Below, one piece after another: positions 7,486 through 14,840 of a stretch of 64,000 nucleotides of DNA (its first letter is position 1; every line of letters begins with the position of its first letter). Origin of the DNA: an unidentified eubacterium SCB49 (GTDB lineage Bacteria; Bacteroidota; Bacteroidia; Flavobacteriales; Flavobacteriaceae); NCBI GenBank assembly GCA_000170815.1, contig ABCO01000001.1:1-64000 (forward strand). Direction: 5' to 3'. The notes under the pieces were generated by a model. The model was not told the DNA's origin. It searched no databases and was given only the letters and a program-made list of their open reading frames with translations. Made by a program: the position numbers and the translations under genes.

Positions 7486-8754
7486 ATGAACATTCTTGTA
7501 TTAGGATCTGGAGGACGCGAACATGCATTTGCACATCAATTAGCAAAAAGCGAACGTTGTAAGAACTTATTTGTAGCACCTGGTAACGCAGGGACTGCTA
7601 GTATTGCAACTAACGTTGCCCTTTCTGTAACAGATTTTAATGCCATAGAAAAATGTGTCATTGACAACAAAATAAGCATGGTTATTGTTGGACCAGAAGA
7701 TCCACTAGTACAAGGAATTGTAAATTATTTTGGAGAAACACCTAGTCTGAAAAAAGTAAAAATCATAGGTCCTTCAAAAAGAGGAGCTTTACTTGAAGGA
7801 AGTAAAGAACGTGCTAAAGAGTTTATGATGGCACATAACATTCCTACAGCAGCTTACGCAAGCTTTACAGCCGAAACTTTAGACGCTGGAAAAGAGTTTT
7901 TAGAAACACTATCTCCTCCTTTTGTTCTTAAGGCAGACGGATTAGCAGCGGGAAAAGGAGTTCTAATTATAGAAGATATTTCCGAAGCAAAAACAGAGCT
8001 TGAAGCTATGTTGAGCGGAAAATTTGGTGACGCAAGTACTACGGTTGTTATCGAAGAGTTTCTTGATGGTATTGAACTAAGTGTTTTTGTATTAACAGAC
8101 GGTAAAAACTATAAAGTACTCCCTACAGCAAAAGATTATAAGCGTATAGGCGAAGGTGACAAAGGATTAAACACAGGTGGTATGGGAGCAATCTCACCAG
8201 TGCCTTTTGCAGACGAAACTTTAATGAAAAAAATAGAAGAACGTATAGTAAAACCTACTGTTAACGGTCTTAAAAGTGAAAAAATAGACTACAAAGGTTT
8301 TGTATTCATTGGTCTTATTAAAGTAGGTGACGAGCCATATGTAATTGAATACAATGTGCGTATGGGAGATCCAGAAACAGAAGTTGTTTTACCACGATTA
8401 AAAACAGATTTAGTAGATTTACTAGAGGCTACATACGAGCAAAATCTAGATATTGTACCTATGGAAATCGACTCTCGTAGCGCCGCTACAATAATGTTAG
8501 TTTCTGGTGGATACCCTGAGGCTTATGATAAAGGCAAGAAAATTACTGGAACAGAAAATGTAACAGACTCTATTGTTTTTCACGCAGGCACAAAGCTTGA
8601 TGGTAGCGATGTCGTTACTAATGGAGGACGTGTAATAGCAGTTACATCATTAGACGATGATTACAAAAATGCCATAAAAAAATCCTATCAAAATTGTGAA
8701 AAAATCACTTTTGACAGGATGTATTATAGAACCGACATCGGTTTTGATTTATAA
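7486..8754 (+). CDS. purD: Phosphoribosylamine--glycine ligase
   Basis: The 422-residue ATP-grasp enzyme joins glycine to 5-phosphoribosylamine in the second step of purine synthesis. It starts with the family hallmark MNILVLGSGGREHA. Later come KADGLAAGKGV, the ATP-grasp core FLDGIELSVFV, the loop NTGGMGAISPVP and the metal-binding YNVRMGDPETE. A longer in-frame start at 7459 overlaps the region just after the -7 box and is not supported by homologues. The gene converges on a small membrane-protein gene with one base between the stop codons. Confidence 0.95.
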   Translation: MNILVLGSGGREHAFAHQLAKSERCKNLFVAPGNAGTASIATNVALSVTDFNAIEKCVIDNKISMVIVGPEDPLVQGIVNYFGETPSLKKVKIIGPSKRGALLEGSKERAKEFMMAHNIPTAAYASFTAETLDAGKEFLETLSPPFVLKADGLAAGKGVLIIEDISEAKTELEAMLSGKFGDASTTVVIEEFLDGIELSVFVLTDGKNYKVLPTAKDYKRIGEGDKGLNTGGMGAISPVPFADETLMKKIEERIVKPTVNGLKSEKIDYKGFVFIGLIKVGDEPYVIEYNVRMGDPETEVVLPRLKTDLVDLLEATYEQNLDIVPMEIDSRSAATIMLVSGGYPEAYDKGKKITGTENVTDSIVFHAGTKLDGSDVVTNGGRVIAVTSLDDDYKNAIKKSYQNCEKITFDRMYYRTDIGFDL

Positions 8755-8755
8755 T

Positions 8756-9016
8756 CTAATGACCTTCGTGGTATTTATCACCACCTAAAAACGAATGCGA
8801 TGTAGAAGTTACATCCTCTTCATTATTATCATGAAAACCTTTAAGTTGTAGCATCCAGTATACAAGTGCTACAAAACAAATGATTATAAAAATCCAGTTT
8901 AAGGTATTTGCTAATGCCCATGATTCAAGTTCTAGTGCACGAAGTGCATCTAATGGTATAAATAATACATCTAATGTAAAATCTTCAATTGCAGAATAAA
9001 CGTCTGTTAAAGCCAT
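8756..9016 (-). CDS. Small membrane protein, probably the DUF6341 family
   Basis: The 86-residue protein has an N-terminal amphipathic part (VLFIPLDALRALELESWALAN), one strong membrane helix (WIFIIICFVALVYWML) and an acidic, histidine-bearing tail. From memory this matches a flavobacterial family that sits next to purD (DUF6341); the assignment was not checked by search. Function is unknown. A TACTTTTG box (minus strand, 9035-9042) lies 18 bases upstream. Confidence 0.7.
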   Translation of the reverse strand: MALTDVYSAIEDFTLDVLFIPLDALRALELESWALANTLNWIFIIICFVALVYWMLQLKGFHDNNEEDVTSTSHSFLGGDKYHEGH

Positions 9017-9034
9017 ATCTTTAAATTTATTTTA

Positions 9035-9042
9035 CAAAAGTA
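9035..9042 (-). promoter_or_regulatory. -7 box of the DUF6341-like gene
   Basis: Minus-strand TACTTTTG is followed by an 18-base A/T-rich leader and the start codon at 9016. The box lies 14 bases from the start of the divergent DUF6427-like gene. Confidence 0.4.
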
Positions 9043-9056
9043 AAAAAATAACTCGT

Positions 9057-10002
9057 ATGCTCACAAGCTTTTCGGTAAATCTAATCCAATTAATTATGCG
9101 CTATTAAGTGTCGTATTGTTTATTGGGTTTTATCTGCTGTTTTTAAGGGTATTGTTCCCCTTTCAACAACCTCAGAAATATTCCTAGCTTTGGCTTTATT
9201 TATCGCATTAGTTTTTGGACTATTGACACTAGATTTTGTAATCAAAAAAAACAATCTCACAGGTAAAAACACCTTCGGAATACTTGTTTTTACACTGTTT
9301 ATCATACAAATACCTACAATTTATACCAACCCAAAAATAATAGGATCCACCTTATTTTTAATACTCGCTTCACGTAGATTATTGTCTTTAAAATCTGAGA
9401 AAAATATTGAGAAAAAAATTCTTGACGCATCTATTTATATTGCAATTGCTGGATTATTTTTTCCGTGGTGCTGGTTGTTTTTTGTCGTTTTATATCTCAG
9501 TATTTTATGGAATACTGTATTAGAAACACGCTTTTTAATCATTCCTTTTACAGGAATACTCGCTGTTTTCATTCTAAAAACCACATATCACTTTATAAAT
9601 AACGATGGTTTTTCTTGGTTTTTTCTACCAAAAAGCAACAGCTCTTTTAATTTTGCCGCTTATAATCATTTAGGCATTTTACTCACTTCAATATTAATAG
9701 GCTTATTCATTTTATGGATGGGAGGTGTGCGACTTGCTCGTATCCCAGCATTACCCAAAAAAGAACGATCTAGCGCATGGCTTATCGTTATTAGTCTCAT
9801 CACAACAATATTAATAGCAACACTAAGCGATGTAAAAACAAGTGCAGAATTACTCTTCCCTTTGTTTCCCTTAGCTATTGTTTCTGCAAATTTTATTGAA
9901 GAAAAAGAAGGTTCTGGCCCAATCAAACCATTTGATTATTGGTTTAAAGAATTGCTATTGTGGCTTTTAGTTGGAATTTCTGTTGTACTTTTAGTTTTGT
10001 GA
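9057..10002 (+). pseudogene. DUF6427-like multi-pass membrane protein with two frameshifts near its start
   Basis: The long open part (TTG at 9190 to 10002) encodes about eight hydrophobic segments but lacks the usual N-terminus. That N-terminus is present in two other frames: ATG at 9057 gives MLTS, the next frame from about 9070 gives FGKSNPINYALLSVVLF, and the third from about 9121 gives YWVLSAVFKGIVPLS leading into the open part. One base missing from the T4 run at 9069-9072 and one from the T3 run at 9119-9121 would restore a single 315-residue frame. The family name is from memory. The cause is either sequencing error or real inactivation. The 3' end overlaps the restriction gene by 4 bases. 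Confidence 0.75.
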
Positions 10003-10643
10003 AAAAACTTGACCTCTTATTTATAGAACAACAACTCAAACACCGTTGGGACTATAAGTATGTGTGGAAACGGAAACAAAATGACCTTTGGGATGCTTAC
10101 ACATCGTACATTTATAAAACCCAAAACTGGGAGGATCTTATCCCAAAAATGGCGAAAACCATTAAAGAATACAAACTAGACAAACACGAGCTATTTTATT
10201 ATGCTAGCAACCGTTGGTATAACTTCTGGAGCGCCATGGCTGTTGAGCAAATGTTTACAGAGATTGATGGCATTACTCCCGCAATAAACAACACAGACAA
10301 GGAGAAAGATTTTTTTATTCACAAAAAATCGTTTGATCATAAAACTTCAATTTTCCCAAAAGGTTTTGGACAAGATATAAATTACTCAAAAAATAATAAA
10401 CTCGAACTTATCACTTGGCTTTACCAGAACCAAAGTAGCCAAAAGCGATTTCATTTAAAAAACAGACTCTTTATAATTGTTCACAATTCTAATGGCCAAC
10501 ACTGGAAATTAAAAGCAGAGCTTTCATTAATAAAAAATGCAATTCAAAATTATATGAACAGCTATCATGAAGACCAACTACAAAAGGTTATTTTTGCAGA
10601 AAATAAAATAGCGCTCAGCGACATCATCTGGGTACAAAAATGA
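9999..10643 (+). CDS. Putative type II restriction endonuclease, PD-(D/E)xK type
   Basis: The 214-residue protein starts at a GTG that overlaps the upstream stop (GTGA). It precedes and overlaps a DNA adenine methyltransferase gene by 4 bases. A likely nuclease core is seen as Glu83 (AVEQMF), Asp104 (EKDFFI) and Asp113-His-Lys115 (SFDHKTSIFP), which fits the D...(D/E)xK metal site on two adjacent strands. Downstream NKLELITWLYQNQS and HLKNRLFIIVHN resemble restriction enzyme cores. The recognition site is unknown. I see no better alternative; the methylase partner is the main evidence. Confidence 0.75.
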   Translation: MKKLDLLFIEQQLKHRWDYKYVWKRKQNDLWDAYTSYIYKTQNWEDLIPKMAKTIKEYKLDKHELFYYASNRWYNFWSAMAVEQMFTEIDGITPAINNTDKEKDFFIHKKSFDHKTSIFPKGFGQDINYSKNNKLELITWLYQNQSSQKRFHLKNRLFIIVHNSNGQHWKLKAELSLIKNAIQNYMNSYHEDQLQKVIFAENKIALSDIIWVQK

Positions 10644-11659
10644 ATTATATAGGCAGCAAAAATAGTCTCTCCTCTTTTATACGCAGCACCGTGCAAGATG
10701 CCGTGGGTGATGCGCTTTCAACAAAAACCTTTGCAGACATTTTTGCAGGCACAGGCATTGTAGGCAGAAGCTTTGCACCACTTGTAAAAAGCACAATTGC
10801 AAATGATGTAGAATATTATAGCTACGTACTTAACAAAAACTATTTACAGCCTTACCTTGAAAATGATGCTTCATCTTATTTTGATATTTTAAACAACCTC
10901 GCTCCTAAACAAGGCTTTATTGCTCAACATTATGCAGAAGGAGGAACTGCAGATAGACTATATTTTAGCAAAGAAAATGGAGGGAAAATAGACGCTATTC
11001 GTAGTCAGATTGAACTCTGGAAAAGTACTTCGGAAATAACAGATGTTTTATACTTTCATCTTTTAGCTTCACTACTTGAGGCTGCTGATAAAGTAGCAAA
11101 TACCGCTTCTGTATATGGAGCTTATTTAAAGAAAATAAAAAAAAGCGCACAAAAACCATTGCAAGTTATCCCGATGGTTGATAGAAATGACCAAGGAGAA
11201 AACTTGGTGACATTTCAGAAAAACAAAGTCTATCATGAAGACAGCAATCAGCTTATTAAAAAAATAACGGGAGACATACTCTACCTAGACCCTCCATATA
11301 ACGCAAGACAGTACGGTGCCAATTATCATTTGCTCACTACTATTGCAAAATATGATACCTTTGTACCTAAGGGAAAAACAGGCTTGCGTGAGTATTACAA
11401 AAGCGCCTATTGCAGAAAAAATGAAGTGTTAGATTCTTTCTCACAACTAATTGCAGACGCACAATTTAAGCACATCTTTTTGAGTTATAACAACGAAGGG
11501 TTAATGTCTCAAAAAGAGGTAGAAAAAGTAATGTCTGCTCACGGAAGTTACCAGTTAGAGACTAAAAAATACCGTCGCTTTAAAGCAGACAAAACAGAAA
11601 ACAGAAACCATAAAGCAGATAGCACATTTGAGTATCTGCATATTTTAGAGAAAAAATAA
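10640..11659 (+). CDS. D12-class N6-adenine DNA methyltransferase
   Basis: The 339-residue protein has the motifs in Dam/D12 order: motif X NYIGSKNSLSSFI at the N-terminus, motif I FADIFAGTGIVGRSF (SAM binding) and catalytic motif IV LYLDPPYNARQYG. It methylates adenine in a recognition site and should protect the host from the nuclease encoded just upstream (ATGA overlap). It is followed after 6 bases by the DUF4254 gene. The pair interrupts a group of genes that otherwise look like housekeeping membrane and envelope genes. Confidence 0.9.
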   Translation: MNYIGSKNSLSSFIRSTVQDAVGDALSTKTFADIFAGTGIVGRSFAPLVKSTIANDVEYYSYVLNKNYLQPYLENDASSYFDILNNLAPKQGFIAQHYAEGGTADRLYFSKENGGKIDAIRSQIELWKSTSEITDVLYFHLLASLLEAADKVANTASVYGAYLKKIKKSAQKPLQVIPMVDRNDQGENLVTFQKNKVYHEDSNQLIKKITGDILYLDPPYNARQYGANYHLLTTIAKYDTFVPKGKTGLREYYKSAYCRKNEVLDSFSQLIADAQFKHIFLSYNNEGLMSQKEVEKVMSAHGSYQLETKKYRRFKADKTENRNHKADSTFEYLHILEKK

Positions 11660-11665
11660 ATCAGT

Positions 11666-12277
11666 ATGACATTTACCACGCTAGCAAACAAAATTTTCAA
11701 AGAAGCGATCGATTTTTATCACATTAAAGACGATGTCGCTCAAGAGTTTACAAACCCTTATAACAAAAAAGATAAACTACTAGAACATTTATTGTACAGA
11801 AAATGCTGGATAGACACCGTACAATGGCATTATGAAGATATTATTAGAGACCCTAATATAGACCCTGTTAGCGCTCTTACTTTAAAGAGAAAAATAGACG
11901 CTTCTAATCAAGATCGTACAGATATGGTCGAGTATATTGATAGCTATTTTTTAGATAAATACAGCGACGTTACAGCCAATCAAGATGCTAGAATAAACAC
12001 AGAAAGTCCTGCTTGGGGAGTTGACAGACTTTCTATACTTGCCTTAAAAGTGTATCACATGGATAAAGAGGCTACACGCACAACAGCTACCGAGGCACAT
12101 AGAAAAACGTGTCAAGCTAAGCTAGACATACTTCTTGAACAACGTGTTGACTTAAGTACTGCAATTGACCAACTACTAGAAGATATTGCAACAGGTTTAA
12201 AATACATGAAAGTGTACAAGCAAATGAAAATGTACAATGACGATGAGTTAAACCCAGTACTTAGAGGGGAAAAGTAA
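11666..12277 (+). CDS. DUF4254 domain protein
   Basis: The 203-residue, mostly helical, soluble protein contains WHYEDIIRDP, KRKIDASNQDRTD and INTESPAWGVDRLSILALKVYHM, which I recognise as the DUF4254 family. In Bacteroidota this family usually lies next to a family 9 glycosyltransferase gene, as here. No catalytic motif or signal peptide is visible. Its role is unknown, perhaps in lipopolysaccharide or surface glycan assembly judging from its neighbour. Confidence 0.8.
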   Translation: MTFTTLANKIFKEAIDFYHIKDDVAQEFTNPYNKKDKLLEHLLYRKCWIDTVQWHYEDIIRDPNIDPVSALTLKRKIDASNQDRTDMVEYIDSYFLDKYSDVTANQDARINTESPAWGVDRLSILALKVYHMDKEATRTTATEAHRKTCQAKLDILLEQRVDLSTAIDQLLEDIATGLKYMKVYKQMKMYNDDELNPVLRGEK

Positions 12278-12301
12278 TTTTTTCGAAATTAAAATACAAT
12301 G

Positions 12302-12326
12302 CTCTCTCCTCTTTTTAAGGAGAGAG
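12302..12326 (+). promoter_or_regulatory. Leader hairpin that pairs an AGGAG sequence before the glycosyltransferase start
   Basis: CTCTCTCCT (12302-12310) pairs with AGGAGAGAG (12318-12326) around a 7-nt loop. No T-run follows, so it is not a terminator. The second arm contains AGGAG, 10-18 bases before the TTG start at 12337, so folding would hide a ribosome-binding sequence. Confidence 0.45.
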
Positions 12327-12336
12327 AAACAAGTAC

Positions 12337-13367
12337 TTGAAAAAAAACAACCACATACTCGTAATTAGACTCTCTGCAATGGGTGATGCCGCCATGGCAG
12401 TACCTGTATTACGCACACTGCTACAAACGTATCCAGATGTTAAATTAACCGTAATAACCAAACCGTTTTTTACTACATTATTTAAAGACCTGCCCCGTAC
12501 ATCTTGTATCGCCGCAGATGTTTATGGTGAGCATAAAAATTTTGGACTCATAAAACTGGCAAAACAAGCACAACAGCAAGGTATAGACGCTGTAGCAGAT
12601 TTACATAATGTGCTGCGCTCAAAAACCATAAGAAACTACCTAAAATTAAACGGAATACCTACCGCGAAAATTGATAAAGGAAGGGCTGAAAAAAAAGAAC
12701 TTATCAAAGCTCAAGGTGGTAAAATAAGCCAACTTAAAACCACACAACAGCGTTATGCAGATGTCTTTGCAGAGTTAGGTCTACCTATTGATCTTGCCAA
12801 TCATGAATACCCAAAGCAAAAACAACTCACTGAGGCTTTGCACAAAATTATTGGGAAACATTCAAAAAAATTATAGGTATTGCTCCATTTGCAGCACATA
12901 AAGGAAAAGTATATCCTTTGAAATATATGGAAGAGGTAATCTGTCAATTAGACGAAAGTGGCCTGTATAAAATCTTTCTATTTGGTGGTGGTAAAGAAGA
13001 AAAAAGCATCTTAGAAAAGATCGCAGACACTTTTATCAATGTAACGAGCTTGGTAGGTAAATTATCTTTTGAAGAAGAACTTACTCTAATTTCAAATTTA
13101 GATTTAATGCTGTCTATGGATAGCGGTAACGGACACCTTGCGGCTATGTATAAAGTAAAAGTAATCTCTCTTTGGGGAGTTACACACCCATACGCTGGCT
13201 TTGTACCTTTTAATCAACCCAACTCACATCAACTTATCGCTAATCGAGATAAATACCCCCTTATCCCCACTTCTATTTACGGAAACAAATATCCTGATGA
13301 ATATGAAAATTGCATGGAAAGTATTCCGCCAGAAGTGGTTGTAAATAAGATTATTGAAATAATTTAA
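12337..13367 (+). pseudogene. Family 9 glycosyltransferase (heptosyltransferase-like), frameshifted
   Basis: The N-terminal half (TTG start, ILVIRLSAMGDAAMAVPVLR) and the C-terminal half (IGIAPFAAHKGKVYP, later LMLSMDSGNGHLAAMY and VISLWGVTHP) are the two Rossmann halves of a GT-B, GT9 enzyme that adds heptose or a similar sugar to lipopolysaccharide. They are in different frames. The A7 run at 12864-12870 would join them as KKIIGIAPF if it were A8. A single-base deletion or a base-calling error therefore splits the gene. The only stop created is the TAG at 12874. All motifs are otherwise intact, so decay would be recent. Confidence 0.85.
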
Positions 13368-13459
13368 AACCTTTTGCAGTCAGTAAAGCAGATCAATTTA
13401 AAAGAACACCAATAGAATCTTCTTAAAATTGCTCCCTTTCAATTTTGCTTCTCCTCGTA

Positions 13460-14509
13460 TTAAACATCATCAAAATCTACCACCAACTTCGCTGTCGTAG
13501 GATGCGCTTGACATGTAAGTATAAAACCATCTGCAATCTCTCCATCTGTTAAGATTTGGTTTTTTTTCATCTCAGCTTTTCCTTCTTTAACACGAGCAAT
13601 ACAAGTACTACAAATACCTCCTTGACAAGAAAAAGGAGCATCTAGATCTTCTGCTAACGCAGCCTCAAGAATTGTTTTATCCTGGGGCATTGTAAAAGTT
13701 TTTTCTTCATCATCAAGCACAACTGTGATTTCTGTATCGCCGTCATGAGCCTCTAGCAACAAGCCCTCTTCTGCCGTTGTAAACAACTCAAAATGAATTT
13801 GTTTTTCATTAATACCTTGTTCTTTCAAGGTAGACGCCACAGCATCTATCATTGGCTCTGGGCCACAAAGATAAAAGTCTGAAAACGTAGTATACTCAAA
13901 TTTATTCTTCAATAGATAATTAACAATATCACCATCTATTCTTCCTTGCCTCGCGCCATCTAATCGCTCTCTACTGTATACCCATTCTATTTGTAAACGC
14001 TCATTATTATCTCTAACAAGTCCCATCAACTCATTATAAAACATCGTTTCTTGTTGAGACTGATTTCCAAAAGCTAGCAAAAATCTACTATTAGGCTCTT
14101 CTTTTAAAACTGTTTTGATAATAGACAAAACTGGAGTAATCCCGCTACCTGCAACAAAAGCTGCATAATTTTTTGATGCATCCTTGTCTGTTTTACAGAC
14201 AAACTTACCGTCTGGCGCCATCACTTCTAGCGAATCTCCTTCTTTTAAAATTTCATTAGCAAAAACAGAAAACGTTCCGCCTTCCACTTTTTTAATACCC
14301 ACTTTAATAACATCATCTCCAGGCATACTACATAATGAATATGCACGGCGTACTTCTTCTCCATTTAAAACATGCTTAAATGTGATGTATTGTCCTGCTT
14401 CAAACTTAAAAACTTGTTTTAAATCGTTAGGTACCACAAAAGAAACTACTACTGAATTTGGTGTTTCTTTTTTTACTTCGGAAACAGTTAGCGTATGAAA
14501 ATTGCTCAT
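13460..14509 (-). CDS. PaaE-type ferredoxin-fused flavin reductase
   Basis: The 349-residue protein has an FAD-binding barrel (FEAGQYITFKHVLNGEEVRRAYSL), an NAD(P)-binding part (AFVAGSGITPVLSIIK, FYLCGPEPMID) and a C-terminal plant-type 2Fe-2S domain with CQGGICSTC and a distal LTC. This order (FNR-like, then ferredoxin) is that of PaaE and related NADPH:ferredoxin oxidoreductases. It would pass electrons from NAD(P)H to the Fe-S centre in the cytoplasm. No phenylacetate genes are near, so the partner is unknown. Confidence 0.85.
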   Translation of the reverse strand: MSNFHTLTVSEVKKETPNSVVVSFVVPNDLKQVFKFEAGQYITFKHVLNGEEVRRAYSLCSMPGDDVIKVGIKKVEGGTFSVFANEILKEGDSLEVMAPDGKFVCKTDKDASKNYAAFVAGSGITPVLSIIKTVLKEEPNSRFLLAFGNQSQQETMFYNELMGLVRDNNERLQIEWVYSRERLDGARQGRIDGDIVNYLLKNKFEYTTFSDFYLCGPEPMIDAVASTLKEQGINEKQIHFELFTTAEEGLLLEAHDGDTEITVVLDDEEKTFTMPQDKTILEAALAEDLDAPFSCQGGICSTCIARVKEGKAEMKKNQILTDGEIADGFILTCQAHPTTAKLVVDFDDV

Positions 14510-14840
14510 ATTAATTTTAAAATTTTGGTAAAAATAAGTAATTTAACTCCAAAATTTACATTCAATAACATAGTCTTAACAAGACATGCAACGAAAATAA
14601 ATCGTTTTGTTTTAACAAATAAATGTAATCATAAAAACCCGAATACTATAGCACTTTATTGAAGCTCAAACAGCAAACCCCTTACATTTCCGAACCACCA
14701 ATCACCCTCTGCCAACCCCTTAATTTTTACTGCCTAACAAGTGCAGATACCCAAAATTATAGTATTTTTACCACCCTCTATGGAGTTAGCATACTAAAAG
14801 CGCGGCTTTTAAGTTAGTATAACATAAAACTAGACACATT
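14510..14840. other. 331-bp intergenic region upstream of porW
   Basis: No gene is seen. The region has one copy of the TTCGGAAAT word (minus strand, 14686-14694) and an imperfect inverted repeat at 14791-14820 (ATACT-AAAAGC / GCTTTT-AGTAT with a five-base bulge). The repeat lacks a T-run and lies 20 bases before the porW start. Confidence 0.5.
14791..14820 (+). repeat. Inverted repeat in the porW leader or promoter region
   Basis: AAAAGC and GCTTTT flank GCG, and the outer ATACT and AGTAT arms extend the stem across a bulge. It could be an operator or an mRNA hairpin just before the TTG start at 14841. Confidence 0.4.

Noticed and set aside
9190..10002. Intact membrane protein beginning at TTG 9190
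   Set aside because: The missing N-terminal helix is present in the other frames just upstream, so a frameshifted gene is more likely than a short intact one.
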